A DNA stretch of 64,000 bases from Stenotrophomonas maltophilia (GCF_002799245.1 NZ_NEQV01000002.1:372001-436000), one strand, 5' to 3'. Positions 17,798 through 26,549 are shown, counted from the stretch's first letter. A program made the numbers and translations. Notes: a model not told the origin generated them from the letters alone.

Positions 17798-18301
17798 ATG
17801 CGCCTGTCCCTGTTGATGCTCGCCGCGCTGGTACCGGCCGTGCCGGCACTCGCTGCGGAAACCCCGGAACTTCAGCGCGCCGTGGGTGCCCCCCAGGCGG
17901 TGGGCGCGGTGCATACGCTGCGTCAGATCCCCGAGGCCTGCGCGCGTCTGGAAGGTGCCTTCACCGGCCAGGCCGCCGAGCCGTATCGCTTTTCCGCGGT
18001 ACGCACCAGCGAGCAGTGCCAGCCACGCGCGCGCTTCGTCGACTACGCCAAGGCACAGCCGAGTGCCGACAAAGGCTGGAAGCTCAATGATGTGATCCGC
18101 GTGCCCAACGCCGCATGCCCGGCGCAGCAGGCCGTAGTGCGGGTATGGCGCCTGCCGTCGAGCAACAAGGTCGAGCTGGATGGGCAGGGCCAGTCGCGCA
18201 TCTACCTGGAAGAGGCGAAGAAGCAGGCGGCGGCCGGCCAGATTCCGCAGGTGACGATGTTCGCCGCGCAGCTGCAGATGGAAGGCAAGGCCTGCAATTG
18301 A
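17798..18301 (+). CDS. secreted hypothetical protein
   Basis: A 167-residue protein with a signal peptide (about 1-20, [17 protein letters not shown]) and AAGGAGAT-type ribosome site (GAAGGAG) before ATG 17798. The mature part has four Cys ([32 protein letters not shown]) and no recognised domain. It reads like a small periplasmic protein conserved in xanthomonads, but I cannot name a family. It is transcribed away from hppA and flanked on both sides by SMAG repeats. Confidence 0.75.
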   Translation: MRLSLLMLAALVPAVPALAAETPELQRAVGAPQAVGAVHTLRQIPEACARLEGAFTGQAAEPYRFSAVRTSEQCQPRARFVDYAKAQPSADKGWKLNDVIRVPNAACPAQQAVVRVWRLPSSNKVELDGQGQSRIYLEEAKKQAAAGQIPQVTMFAAQLQMEGKACN

Positions 18302-18307
18302 CGCGGT

Positions 18308-18373
18308 GCATCCACGCGTGTCGTGGATCCTCTGCAGTGCGTCGTGCGAGGTAGTGCCGGCCGCTGGCCGGCA
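18308..18373. repeat. two SMAG hairpins
   Basis: CATCCACGCGTGTCGTGGATC (18308-18329) is a hairpin without a clean head; GTAGTGCCGGCCGCTGGCCGGC (18351-18373) is a standard GTAG-headed element. Both lie between the convergent secreted-protein and DUF488 genes. Confidence 0.82.
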
Positions 18374-18382
18374 ACCCTGCAG

Positions 18383-18769
18383 TCAGGCCAGCGTTGCTCC
18401 CCGCGTCACCAGCAACTCGCGCAATGCCCTGCGGTGGCAGTGCGCTTCATCCTCACAGTAGCAGCCGACGCTGATGTCGCTGTGCTGCGACATCGCGGCC
18501 AGAAGATCCAGCGCGTGGGCAGCCGCAGGCGCCTTCATCTCGGCTTTGTAGTGGCGGAAGAAGGCATTCCAGTCGGCGGTGGTCTTTGCTTCATGCGCCT
18601 GCTTCACCAGCTCCGCGCTCGGTGACAGGGTCGGGAACCAGACGTCGTACCAGTCCTGCCTGGCGAACTCGCTGCGTGGCACGCCGCGCGGCGGGCGCCG
18701 CACCGTGCCGATGCGCAGCCCCTCGCCGGGTTGGCGCGGGCTGCCGAGACGAACCACATGCAGGGCCAT
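18383..18769 (-). CDS. DUF488 family protein (YeaO-like)
   Basis: A 128-residue cytoplasmic protein with the short DUF488 layout: LGSPRQPGEGLRIGTVRRPPRG, YDVWFPTLSPSAELVKQAHE, WNAFFRHYKAEMK and the C-terminal Cys/His motif SVGCYCEDEAHCHRRALRELL. The family function is unknown. The start is firm: AGGAGGTCACC immediately precedes ATG 18769. No obvious operon partner. Confidence 0.86.
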   Translation of the reverse strand: MALHVVRLGSPRQPGEGLRIGTVRRPPRGVPRSEFARQDWYDVWFPTLSPSAELVKQAHEAKTTADWNAFFRHYKAEMKAPAAAHALDLLAAMSQHSDISVGCYCEDEAHCHRRALRELLVTRGATLA

Positions 18770-18842
18770 GGTGACCTCCTGGCGGGTGGGTTCATCTTCC
18801 TGCCGTGCACGTGCGCCAGACGTGAACCGCTGCGGAAATGGA

Positions 18843-18872
18843 AAGGCCCGGGCGCTTGCGCATCCGGGCCTT
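18843..18872 (-). terminator. hairpin downstream of the OB-fold protein gene
   Basis: A 9-bp stem (AAGGCCCGG at 18843-18851, complement at 18864-18872) lies 18 bp beyond the stop codon on the minus strand, followed by a short T-rich run. Probable intrinsic terminator. Confidence 0.65.
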
Positions 18873-18890
18873 CGCTCAAGCCGGCAGTGG

Positions 18891-19685
18891 TCAGTTGCCG
18901 CGGCAGTCCTTCAGCCACAGCACGCGGCCGATCTGGTCGTAACTGTCGACCACGCCGGTCAGGGTGACCTTCTCGCGCGGGCGCAGGGCCAGCGCATACG
19001 CGGCCTGGTTGGCTGCGAACGAGCAGGAAATGGCCACGCGCTCAAAGTCGATGCTGCCATCGCTGGGCAGGTCGAAGCTGGTGTTGTAGGTGCCGCCGCT
19101 GCGCAGCACGGTGGTGATGCGACCGGTGATGGCGTAGGTCTTGCCCTTGTAGCGCGGCTCGACCGCCGCCGGGTTGTCCTTGTTCTGGTTGCGCAGCTGG
19201 AAGCCGAAGCGGTCGGCGGCAATGGTCACCACCGACGCCTGCGGAGTGGCCTTGGCCGCCTGTTCGCCAGCCTTGCCCGGCTTGATCTGGTTGAGCAGCT
19301 TGCACATTTCCTCGCGCACGCCGTCGGCCGAGGCGATGGCGCCCTTGTTGACCTTCACCACCATGCCGACGGTGCCCTGGCCGCCTTCAGAGGTGGCGCT
19401 GATGATCATCGGAATCGGCTTGTGGGCCATGGTTTCCGGTTCTTCGATCAGCATCGAGCCGCCTTCCACGTCCTCGCTGAGGACATCCATGTTGGCGTTC
19501 TTGGCGATCACCCGCATCTGGCCGATGGCGCTGGCCACGGTCAGGTCCGGGTGGGTGACCGACGAAGTGAAGGTCGTGCCGACGAAGGGATTGCCCTTCT
19601 TCTGGAAGTTGCTTTCGCAGGTCGCAGCGAAGGCGGGCGCGGCAGCACCGCACAGCAGGGCGGTGATCAGGATCGGGTGCTTCAT
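18891..19685 (-). CDS. exported protein with C-terminal OB-fold-like domain
   Basis: A 264-residue protein beginning at ATG 19685 behind AAGGA. The signal peptide is residues 1-20 (ILITALLCGAAAPAFAA). The middle region (about 25-150) has no recognised fold. The C-terminal ~110 residues (RYKGKTYAITGRITTVLRSG, FDLPSDGSIDFERVAISCSF, LALRPREKVTLTGVVDSYDQ, LWLKDC) look like the periplasmic tRNA_anti-like OB fold, whose ligands are unknown. Three Cys may form disulfides. It is not obviously linked to the neighbouring kinase gene. Confidence 0.78.
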   Translation of the reverse strand: MKHPILITALLCGAAAPAFAATCESNFQKKGNPFVGTTFTSSVTHPDLTVASAIGQMRVIAKNANMDVLSEDVEGGSMLIEEPETMAHKPIPMIISATSEGGQGTVGMVVKVNKGAIASADGVREEMCKLLNQIKPGKAGEQAAKATPQASVVTIAADRFGFQLRNQNKDNPAAVEPRYKGKTYAITGRITTVLRSGGTYNTSFDLPSDGSIDFERVAISCSFAANQAAYALALRPREKVTLTGVVDSYDQIGRVLWLKDCRGN

Positions 19686-19815
19686 GGTTACAGTCCTTGT
19701 GAAATGGCAGCACAGGCCCGGGCCATGTGGCCGGGCAGCGTCGAGTCTGGCTTGCGGCGGCCCCTTTGCCCCGGGCCGGAGCCCGATTGTGGGGCGCATC
19801 GGTGGTCGCCGCAAT

Positions 19816-19840
19816 GCGCCCTGTGCTCCACACAGGGCGC
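19816..19840 (-). terminator. hairpin downstream of the phosphofructokinase gene
   Basis: A perfect 10-bp stem (GCGCCCTGTG at 19816-19825, complement at 19831-19840) with a 5-nt loop sits 10 bp beyond the stop codon. No T tract follows, so strength is uncertain. Confidence 0.55.
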
Positions 19841-19849
19841 AGGTGCAGC

Positions 19850-21106
19850 TCAGCCTTCGAAGGCCGGCAGCTTCTGCTTCACCGCCACGTTCTTCAGCGT
19901 GACGTACTTCGGCAGGCCATCGGCGCCATAGGGAAGCGGCGCTTCACCCTTGATCAGCGGCGACAGGTAGGCGCGTGCCTTGGCGGTGATGCCGAAACCG
20001 TCACGGCGGATGAAGCCGGCCGGCATCTTCTTCTCGTGGTTGGCGATCTTCGACAGCGGCGCTGCTTCGATCTTCCAGCGATAGGGCGCATCGCTGCTGC
20101 GCACGATCACCGGCATCACGCCGTTCTGGCCCTTCAGTGCCAACTGCACGGCGGCCTTGCCAACCGCCTGTGCCTGCTCCCAGTCGGTCTTGCTGGCCAG
20201 GTGGCGGGCCGAGCGCTGCAGGTAGTCGGGCAGCGCCCAATGCACCTTCAGGCCCAGCTGGTCCTTGACCCGGCCGGCCAGGTGCGCGGCCACGCCACCC
20301 AGCTGCGCGTGACCGAACGAGTCCTTGCCGCCGCCGGCGTCGGCGACGAAGCGGCCATCGGCGGTGGCGATGCCTTCCGACGCCACCACCACGCAGTAGC
20401 CGACACGCTCGACCACGGCCTTCACCTTGGCCAGGAACGCAGCCTCGTCGTAGGCGCGCTCGGGCAGCAGGATGATGTGCGGTGCTTCGTCATCGCCGTT
20501 GCCCGCCAGGCCGGCGGCCGCAGCCAGCCAGCCGGCGTGGCGGCCCATCGCCTCGTAGATGAAGACGCGGGTAGAGGTCTCGGCCATCGCCGCTACGTCC
20601 AGGGCCGCCTCGCGCACCGAGACGGCGGTGTACTTGGCCGCCGAGCCGAAGCCGGGGCAGGTGTCGGTCACCGCCAGATCGTTGTCGATGGTCTTGGGCA
20701 CGCCGATGCAGGTCAGGTCGTAGCCGGAGGCTTTGGCCAGCTGCGAGACCTTCAGCGCGGTATCGGCCGAATCGTTGCCACCGTTGTAGAGGAACCAGCG
20801 CACGTCATGCGCGCGCAGCACCTCCAGCAGGCGGTCGTAGCGGGCGCGGTCGGCGTCCAGCGATTTCAGCTTGACCCGGCACGAGCCGAAGGCGCCGCCC
20901 GGGGTGTGGGCGAGGGCGCGGATCGCTGCGGCGCTCTCCTTGCTGGTGTCGATCAGCTCCTCGCGCAGGGCGCCAAGGATGCCGTTGCGGGCGGCCAGAA
21001 CCTTGATGCCCTTGGCCCGGGCCTGCTCGATCACCGCTGCCGCTGTGGCATTGATGACGGCGGTGACACCGCCGGACTGGGCATAAAGGAGAGTACCGTT
21101 GCGCAT
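19850..21106 (-). CDS. pyrophosphate-dependent 6-phosphofructokinase
   Basis: A 418-residue cytosolic enzyme of the PFK superfamily that phosphorylates fructose 6-phosphate reversibly. Two positions separate PPi from ATP users: the residue after GG(D/N) is Asp in GGNDS (residues 109-113), and the motif is PKTIDND (137-143) with Lys instead of PGTIDND. Both point to PPi as phosphoryl donor. AMGRHAGWLAAAAGLA is the usual substrate-binding stretch. ATG 21106 is preceded by AGGT. The related Xanthomonas enzyme is known to be PPi dependent. It is divergent from adk. Confidence 0.93.
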   Translation of the reverse strand: MRNGTLLYAQSGGVTAVINATAAAVIEQARAKGIKVLAARNGILGALREELIDTSKESAAAIRALAHTPGGAFGSCRVKLKSLDADRARYDRLLEVLRAHDVRWFLYNGGNDSADTALKVSQLAKASGYDLTCIGVPKTIDNDLAVTDTCPGFGSAAKYTAVSVREAALDVAAMAETSTRVFIYEAMGRHAGWLAAAAGLAGNGDDEAPHIILLPERAYDEAAFLAKVKAVVERVGYCVVVASEGIATADGRFVADAGGGKDSFGHAQLGGVAAHLAGRVKDQLGLKVHWALPDYLQRSARHLASKTDWEQAQAVGKAAVQLALKGQNGVMPVIVRSSDAPYRWKIEAAPLSKIANHEKKMPAGFIRRDGFGITAKARAYLSPLIKGEAPLPYGADGLPKYVTLKNVAVKQKLPAFEG

Positions 21107-21242
21107 GCTTCTACCTGCTCGGGGGAGGGGACATTGCAGGGACATTACCCGGATGCGGTAAAGTGGCGCTATTGCGGTGCAGCGATACCGGACCGTCCGG
21201 GACGCGAACCTTCTTTGTTTTCAACACGTTGGAGTCAGGTCA

Positions 21243-21806
21243 ATGCGATTGGTTCTGTTGGGACCGCCCGGTTCGGGCAAGGGGACACAGGCGACGCGCC
21301 TGAAGGAAAAGCTGGGGATCGCCCATATTTCGACCGGTGACATGCTGCGCGCGGAAATCGCCGCCGGCACGGAGCTGGGCAAGCAGGCCAAGACGGTGAT
21401 GGATGCCGGCAACCTGGTGTCGGACGACATCCTGCTGGGCATGCTGGAGTCGCGCCTGACCCAGGCTGATGTCGCCAAAGGCTTCATCCTGGATGGCTAC
21501 CCGCGCAATGTGGCCCAGGCCAATGCGATGGACGGCCTGCTGGCCAAGATCGGCCAGCCGCTGGACGCCGTGGTGCAGCTGGACGTGGCCACCGAGCTGC
21601 TGGTCGATCGCATCGCCGGTCGTGCCAAGGAGCAGGGCCGCGCCGATGACAATCCGGAAGCGGTGCGCCAGCGCCTGCAGGTCTACAACGACCAGACCGC
21701 CCCGGTGGTCGATTTCTACGCCGGCCGTGGCACCCTGGCCCGCGTCGATGGCGTCGGTGAGCTGGACGAGATCGAAGCCCGCATCCTGGCGGCGATCAAG
21801 GCCTGA
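21243..21806 (+). CDS. adk: adenylate kinase (short form)
   Basis: A 187-residue enzyme that interconverts ATP + AMP and 2 ADP. The P-loop GPPGSGKGTQ is at residues 7-16; the AMP-binding region ISTGDMLRAEI and the signature FILDGYPRN follow. The LID is the short type (RAKEQGRADDNPEAVRQRL), which explains why it is ~27 residues shorter than the E. coli enzyme; this is normal in the group and not a truncation. ATG 21243 follows GGAGTCAGGTCA. Confidence 0.97.
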   Translation: MRLVLLGPPGSGKGTQATRLKEKLGIAHISTGDMLRAEIAAGTELGKQAKTVMDAGNLVSDDILLGMLESRLTQADVAKGFILDGYPRNVAQANAMDGLLAKIGQPLDAVVQLDVATELLVDRIAGRAKEQGRADDNPEAVRQRLQVYNDQTAPVVDFYAGRGTLARVDGVGELDEIEARILAAIKA

Positions 21807-21849
21807 TCCGGCCGGGCCGGCACGCTTCCGGCCCTTCGGGCGTAAAAAA

Positions 21850-21887
21850 ACACAGGCCTGGTCCGCGAGGATCAGGCCTGTGTCGTT
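21850..21887. terminator. bidirectional terminator after adk
   Basis: An 11-bp stem (ACACAGGCCTG at 21850-21860, complement at 21873-21883) has seven A residues on its left and CGTTT on its right. It terminates adk. The remaining gap to mpl (to 22135) shows no gene, no GTAG hairpin and no RNA I recognise. Confidence 0.82.
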
Positions 21888-22135
21888 TGATAGGCGCCAG
21901 CGAAGGGCTTGCTCAGGGCCCCGCAGCATGAGCTCCCTTGGGGATGGCCTCTTGGGGAGTAGGACCGGTTCGGGTACTGCGGCTGGCAGTTCGAATTGTG
22001 TCCGGGTTCACAGAACATCGCTATCGGGAATTCCCTGACAGCTGATTGGAGTTTTCTCACATCCTGTGTAGGACTTGTCTTACCCGGGAGCGGACATTGG
22101 CCCTATACAGCCGTCATCGGTCACAATCCTCGGTC

Positions 22136-23500
22136 ATGAGCAGCGTACATATCCTTGCAATCGCCGGTACCTTCATGGGCGGCGTGGCCGCCCTGGCGCG
22201 GGAACTGGGCCATGCGGTCAGCGGCAGCGACCAGGCCATCTACCCGCCGATGTCCACCCAGCTCGAGCAGCTGGGCATCACCCTGGACCAGGGCTATCGC
22301 GCCGACAGCGTGCCCGCCGGCACGGATGAGGTGGTGATCGGCAATGCGCTGTCGCGCGGCAATGCCGCGGTGGAAGCCGTGCTCGACGCCGGCCAGCGCT
22401 ACATCTCCGGTGCCCAGTGGCTGTCCGAGCAGGTGCTGCCGGGCCGCGACACGCTGGCCGTGGCCGGCACCCACGGCAAGACCACCACCACCACCATCCT
22501 CACCTGGCTGCTGGAAAGCGCCGGGCGCTCGCCGGGCTTCCTGATCGGCGGCGTCGCCGAGGATTTCGGCGTCTCTGCTCGCCTGGGCCAGGGCCGCGAG
22601 TTCGTGGTCGAGGCCGATGAGTACGACACGGCCTTCTTCGACAAGCGCAGCAAGTTCGTGCACTACCGGCCGCTGGTGGCCATCCTCAATAATCTTGAAT
22701 ACGACCACGCCGACATCTTCCCGGACGTGGCGGCGATCCAGCGCCAGTTCCATCACCTGGTGCGGACGGTACCGGCGCGTGGCCGCCTGATCGTCAACGG
22801 CGAGGATCAGCATCTGGCCGAAGTGCTGGCGATGGGCTGCTGGACCCCGGTCGAGCGTTTCGGATTCGATCCGTCGCTGGAATGGCATGCCGAGCTGCTG
22901 GCCGCCGATGGCAGTGCGTTCCGCGTGCACCATCGTGGGCAAGCGCTGGGCGATGTGCAGTGGTCGCTGCTGGGCCGCCACAACGTGCTCAACGGGCTGG
23001 CCGCATTGGCCGCGGCGCATGCAGTGGGCGTGGCACCTGCAGAGGTGATCCCGGCGCTGGCACGCTTCCGCAGCGTCAAGCGCCGCATGGAAGTGATCGG
23101 CAGCCATGATGGCATCACCATCTACGACGATTTCGCCCATCACCCGACCGCGATCGCCACCACGCTGGAAGGCCTGCGTGCCAAGGTGGGCGATGCGCGC
23201 ATCGTGGTCGCGATGGAACCGCGCAGCAACTCGATGCGGCTGGGTGCGCATGCGCAGGCGCTGGCTCCGTCGCTGGCGCTGGCCGATGAAGTCGTGTTCC
23301 TGCATCGCCCGGAACTGGCCTGGGATGCCGCTGCGGTGATCGCCGCGGTGCGCGGTGAGGCGCACGCGGTGCCGGATACCGACGCATTGCTGGCGCAATT
23401 GAAGGCCAGCGCACGCCGTGGCGACCATGTGGTGTTCATGTCCAACGGTGGCTTCGACGGCGCGCCGCGCCGCTTCCTCGCCGCCTTGCAGTCCCGATGA
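22136..23500 (+). CDS. mpl: UDP-MurNAc:L-Ala-gamma-D-Glu-meso-DAP ligase
   Basis: A 454-residue Mur-ligase family enzyme of peptidoglycan recycling: it joins the recovered tripeptide to UDP-MurNAc. Visible are the N-terminal Rossmann-like start (SSVHILAIAGTFMGGVAALAR), the ATP P-loop AGTHGKTTTTTILTWLL, VEADEYDTAFFDKRSKF, LNNLEYDHADIFPD, and the C-terminal IYDDFAHHPTAIATTLEGLR. These fit Mpl rather than MurC (IAGTFMGG motif, GSDQAIYPPMS). ATG 22136 is chosen over an upstream extension because it gives the canonical N-terminus. The downstream gene overlaps by 4 bp. Confidence 0.96.
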   Translation: MSSVHILAIAGTFMGGVAALARELGHAVSGSDQAIYPPMSTQLEQLGITLDQGYRADSVPAGTDEVVIGNALSRGNAAVEAVLDAGQRYISGAQWLSEQVLPGRDTLAVAGTHGKTTTTTILTWLLESAGRSPGFLIGGVAEDFGVSARLGQGREFVVEADEYDTAFFDKRSKFVHYRPLVAILNNLEYDHADIFPDVAAIQRQFHHLVRTVPARGRLIVNGEDQHLAEVLAMGCWTPVERFGFDPSLEWHAELLAADGSAFRVHHRGQALGDVQWSLLGRHNVLNGLAALAAAHAVGVAPAEVIPALARFRSVKRRMEVIGSHDGITIYDDFAHHPTAIATTLEGLRAKVGDARIVVAMEPRSNSMRLGAHAQALAPSLALADEVVFLHRPELAWDAAAVIAAVRGEAHAVPDTDALLAQLKASARRGDHVVFMSNGGFDGAPRRFLAALQSR

Positions 23501-24075
23501 GCGGCGACGGTTCGCTGCCACTGTTCCCGCTGCACACCGCGCTGGTACCAGGTGCGGCGGTGGGCCTGCGGGTATTCGAGCGGCGCTATCTGGACCTGGT
23601 CCGCGACAGCGGCCGTAGTGGCGAGGGCTTTGGTGTCTGCCTGATCCTGGACGGCCAGGAAGTGGGGCCCCCGGCGACGCCGGCCGCCTATGGCGTGCAG
23701 GTGCGCATCGAGGACTTCGATGTCGGCGCCGATGGCGTGCTGCAGCTGCGCCTGCGTGGCACCCGCCGCTTCCATGTCGAGCGGACCCGTGTGCGCGACA
23801 ACGGGCTGCTGGTCGCCGACGTGCGCTGGTGTGATGAAGACCCCGACGACGAACTGCAACCGCAGCACGCGCTGCTGGCCACGGTGCTGGGGCACATCAT
23901 CGAACAGGCTGGCGAGGCCTATGCGCCGTCCAGCCCAGCGTTGATGGACCAGGCCAGCTGGGTCGGCTGGCGGTTGGCCGAGCTGTTGCCACTGAGCGAG
24001 CAGCAGCGCCTGCAGCTGCTGCAGATGGACGACCCGCACCAGCGCCTGCAGCAGTTGTTGGGCTGGATGCCGTAG
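23497..24075 (+). CDS. stand-alone LON substrate-binding domain protein
   Basis: A 192-residue protein consisting only of the N-terminal PUA-like domain of Lon protease: LPLFPLHTALVPGAAVGLRVFERRY, FGVCLI, VRIEDFDVGADGVLQLRLRGTRRF, ending with a helical part (RLAELLPLSEQQRLQLLQ). There is no AAA+ or protease domain. Such stand-alone proteins are common and of unknown function. The start overlaps the mpl stop (ATGA). A GTAG at 24072-24075 includes the stop codon and a repeat array begins 5 bp later. Confidence 0.88.
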   Translation: MSGDGSLPLFPLHTALVPGAAVGLRVFERRYLDLVRDSGRSGEGFGVCLILDGQEVGPPATPAAYGVQVRIEDFDVGADGVLQLRLRGTRRFHVERTRVRDNGLLVADVRWCDEDPDDELQPQHALLATVLGHIIEQAGEAYAPSSPALMDQASWVGWRLAELLPLSEQQRLQLLQMDDPHQRLQQLLGWMP

Positions 24076-24080
24076 CGAGC

Positions 24081-24378
24081 CATCCACGCATGGCGTGGAT
24101 CTACTGGAACCCACATCCACGCATGGCGTGGATCTACTGGAACCCACATCCACGCATGGCGTGGATCTACTGGAACCCACATCCACGCATGGCGTGGATC
24201 TACTGGAACCCACATCCACGCATGGCGTGGATCTACTGGAACCCACATCCACGCATGGCGTGGATCTACTGGAACCCACATCCACGCATGGCGTGGATCT
24301 ACTGGAACCCACATCCACGCATGGCGTGGATCTACTGGAACCCACATCCACGCATGGCGTGGATCTACTACTGTAGAG
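24081..24378. repeat. 33-bp tandem hairpin array (9 copies)
   Basis: Nine copies begin at 24081, 24114, 24147, 24180, 24213, 24246, 24279, 24312 and 24345. The first eight are identical by eye; the ninth diverges after its CTAC. Each holds the stem TCCACGCATGGCGTGGA followed by TCTAC, i.e. a minus-strand SMAG (GTAGATCCACGCC...), plus the spacer TGGAACCCA. Because 33 is divisible by three, the array stays open in several frames and produces spurious repetitive proteins on both strands. No gene is supported between 24076 and 24466. Confidence 0.96.
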
Positions 24379-24442
24379 CCGAGCCCATGCTCGGCTTGTT
24401 GGGTCGCGCGAAGAGCAGCCGAGCGCAGGCTCGGCTCTACAG
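24373..24442. repeat. facing SMAG pair closing the array
   Basis: GTAGAGCCGAGCCCATGCTCGGCT (from 24373) and a mirrored copy ending CTAC near 24441 flank a ~27-bp spacer. The pair sits between the array and the end of the DedA-PAP2 gene and could act as its 3' hairpin. Confidence 0.87.
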
Positions 24443-24466
24443 TGGGTGATCGCGCACCCGTACCTG

Positions 24467-26464
24467 TCAGGGCGTGCTGGTCTTCAATCGCAACACCGGC
24501 AACCCGGTTTCGCTGTGCACATCCTCGCGCTGCGGCAGGCCCTGCACGGCCTCCTTCACGGCGTTCAGCGCCGGGTCGACGCCACGTAGCGGGTGCCACA
24601 TGCCGATCCACTCGAAATGGCGCTCGTAGCGCAGGGTCTGCGCGCTGCCCAGCCATAGCGGCGTGTTGCCCGGTTGCAGCTGGGCCGGCGCCGGCCACAG
24701 GCGCAGCACATAGCGCTCATCCGGCTGCGCGCCCTGGCGCACCATCAGCAGTGCCTCCACCCGTGTTTCCAGCGTGGCCGGCAGCACCGGCAGTTCTTCG
24801 GCACCGGTGTTCTTGTCCAGCATCAGCAGCGCCTCCTGCCAGCCGGCCTGGTCCTGCCGCTTCCAGCCGCGTGCTTCCAGCTGCGCCTGCAGCGGCGCCA
24901 GTGGGCCCGCCACCTGCACGTCCAGCGGCCAGCGCTGGTCGTCGTCGAACTCGTTGCGGCGCGCCGGCAGCTTCGCCCAGTCATGCTGCCACCAGGCCTG
25001 CGTGTCCATTGCCTGCGGGGCCGGCAGGGTCGGCTCGAAGCGTTCCAGCTTCACCGGGATGTGGCGCGGTGCGTACCACATCGCGGCGACGGCGAAGACG
25101 CCGTAGAACAGCCACGCCACCGGCTTCACCCAGAACGAGCGGTTGAAGCGGCGGCGGTAGGCGATGCCCAGCACCAGCAGCCAGAACGTGCCGAACAGCA
25201 TGCCGCCGATCACATCGCTCAGCCAATGCGCGCCCAGGTACAGGCGCGAGAAACCGATCAGGCTGACTACGATGCCCGACACCAGGTACGGCCAGACGCG
25301 GGTACGGCCAGGCATCTCGCGGGCGATCAGCACTGCGAAGAAGCCGAAGGTGATGGTGGCCATGGTCACCGACACCGACGGGAAGCCGAAGCCACTGCTG
25401 GCATCGACCGGTCGCACCACATCCACGGTGGCGCCGAGCAGCATGGTCAACGCCAGGCCGAAGGCGAGGGCGGCCAGCCAGTGCGCGGCGGCCATCCAGC
25501 GCCGGCGCCAGATCAGGTAGCCCATCGCGGCAGCGGTGGCTGGCAACAACACCTGCCAGGCGCCCAGTGAAGCCAGCGCGGCCATCGGGTAATCGGCCAG
25601 CGGGTTGCGCAGGGCCAGCATCGCCTGGTGCACCAGCAGATCGATGGCCAGCGGTTCGCCGTGCGCGACCACCACGGTCAGCAGCGCGAACCAGCCCCAG
25701 CCCAGCACCAGCAGCATCAGCGCCAGCATCGCCAGCGGCACCGATTCGCGGCGCTTCGGGTCCAGCACGCCGACGGTATAGCGGCCCAGCGTCGGGTGGC
25801 GGTTGGACCAGTCCAGCAGGCGCGCCAGCCAGTTGTCCATGCGCGCGGCCGACCAGCGATAGCCGTACAGCACGATGGCCCAGACCAGGCCGAGGATCAC
25901 TGCCAGCAGGCCGACCACCACCACCAGTCGCCCAGCCACAGCGGCCACCGCGTCGTAGGCCTCGCCGAGCACCCAGCCCGGGGCCAGGAACAGCACCGCC
26001 CAGGAAATGCTGGCGATACCACTGGCCTGCATGTAGCGGCTGGCGGGCATCTTCATCATGCCGGCGATGGCCGGCACGAACGGGCGGATCGCGCCCACGT
26101 AACGTGCGATCAGGATGCTCTTGAAGGCATTGCGGCGGAACAGGTTCTCGCCGCGGTCGAGCAGCTGCGGGTAACGGCTGAACGGCCACACGCCACGCAG
26201 GCGGTCGCCCCAGCGGCGGCCGATCCAGTAGCTGATGCCATCACCGGCGAACGCGCCCAGCGCCGCCGCCGCCACCGCGTACGGCCCGGAGATCTGACCC
26301 AGGCCGATGAACACGCCCACCGCGAACAGCAGCGGCAGGGCCGGCACGATGGCACCAAGAATGATCACCGCATCGCAGAAGGCGATGAGGAAGATAACGG
26401 CACCCGCCAGTACGGGGTGAGCGGCAATCCACGCAAGCGTGGCGTCGATCCATGAAGAGTCCAT
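24467..26464 (-). CDS. DedA - PAP2 - LssY C-terminal fusion membrane protein
   Basis: A 665-residue inner-membrane protein with three parts. Residues ~1-215 are a DedA/SNARE-associated domain (FLIAFCDAVIILGAIVPALP, GDGISYWIGRRWGDRLRG, NAFKSILIARYVGAIRPFVPAIAG), a lipid-transport fold. Residues ~240-450 are PAP2-like. Residues ~480-665 are a soluble LssY_C-type domain (EALLMLDKNTGAEELPVLPA, RHFEWIGMWHPLRGVDPALN). The PAP2 active site looks degenerate: Gly replaces the Lys of KX6RP (VDVVRP), FPSVSVT stands in place of PSGH, while SRLYLGAHWLSD is intact. ATG 26464 gives the standard DedA N-terminus. Presumed role in lipid or phospholipid handling; the phosphatase activity is doubtful. Confidence 0.88.
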   Translation of the reverse strand: MDSSWIDATLAWIAAHPVLAGAVIFLIAFCDAVIILGAIVPALPLLFAVGVFIGLGQISGPYAVAAAALGAFAGDGISYWIGRRWGDRLRGVWPFSRYPQLLDRGENLFRRNAFKSILIARYVGAIRPFVPAIAGMMKMPASRYMQASGIASISWAVLFLAPGWVLGEAYDAVAAVAGRLVVVVGLLAVILGLVWAIVLYGYRWSAARMDNWLARLLDWSNRHPTLGRYTVGVLDPKRRESVPLAMLALMLLVLGWGWFALLTVVVAHGEPLAIDLLVHQAMLALRNPLADYPMAALASLGAWQVLLPATAAAMGYLIWRRRWMAAAHWLAALAFGLALTMLLGATVDVVRPVDASSGFGFPSVSVTMATITFGFFAVLIAREMPGRTRVWPYLVSGIVVSLIGFSRLYLGAHWLSDVIGGMLFGTFWLLVLGIAYRRRFNRSFWVKPVAWLFYGVFAVAAMWYAPRHIPVKLERFEPTLPAPQAMDTQAWWQHDWAKLPARRNEFDDDQRWPLDVQVAGPLAPLQAQLEARGWKRQDQAGWQEALLMLDKNTGAEELPVLPATLETRVEALLMVRQGAQPDERYVLRLWPAPAQLQPGNTPLWLGSAQTLRYERHFEWIGMWHPLRGVDPALNAVKEAVQGLPQREDVHSETGLPVLRLKTSTP

Positions 26465-26549
26465 TGCCCGATTATAGGGGCGTGAAGGTGACTGGTTCCC
26501 AGCCGCTTCGTGACCGTTTGCAACCGGCGCCATCGCCTAGAATGGGCAC

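Noticed and set aside
21243..21806. Truncated adenylate kinase
   Set aside because: The short LID is a normal subtype; all motifs are present and the C-terminus is complete.
21888..22135. Small RNA gene between adk and mpl
   Set aside because: Some short inverted repeats but no convincing promoter-terminator pair or known RNA structure.
24090..24449. Repetitive protein MAWIYWNPHPR (and antisense frames)
   Set aside because: Product of a 33-bp non-coding hairpin array whose length is divisible by three; no ribosome site, and it runs into SMAG repeats.
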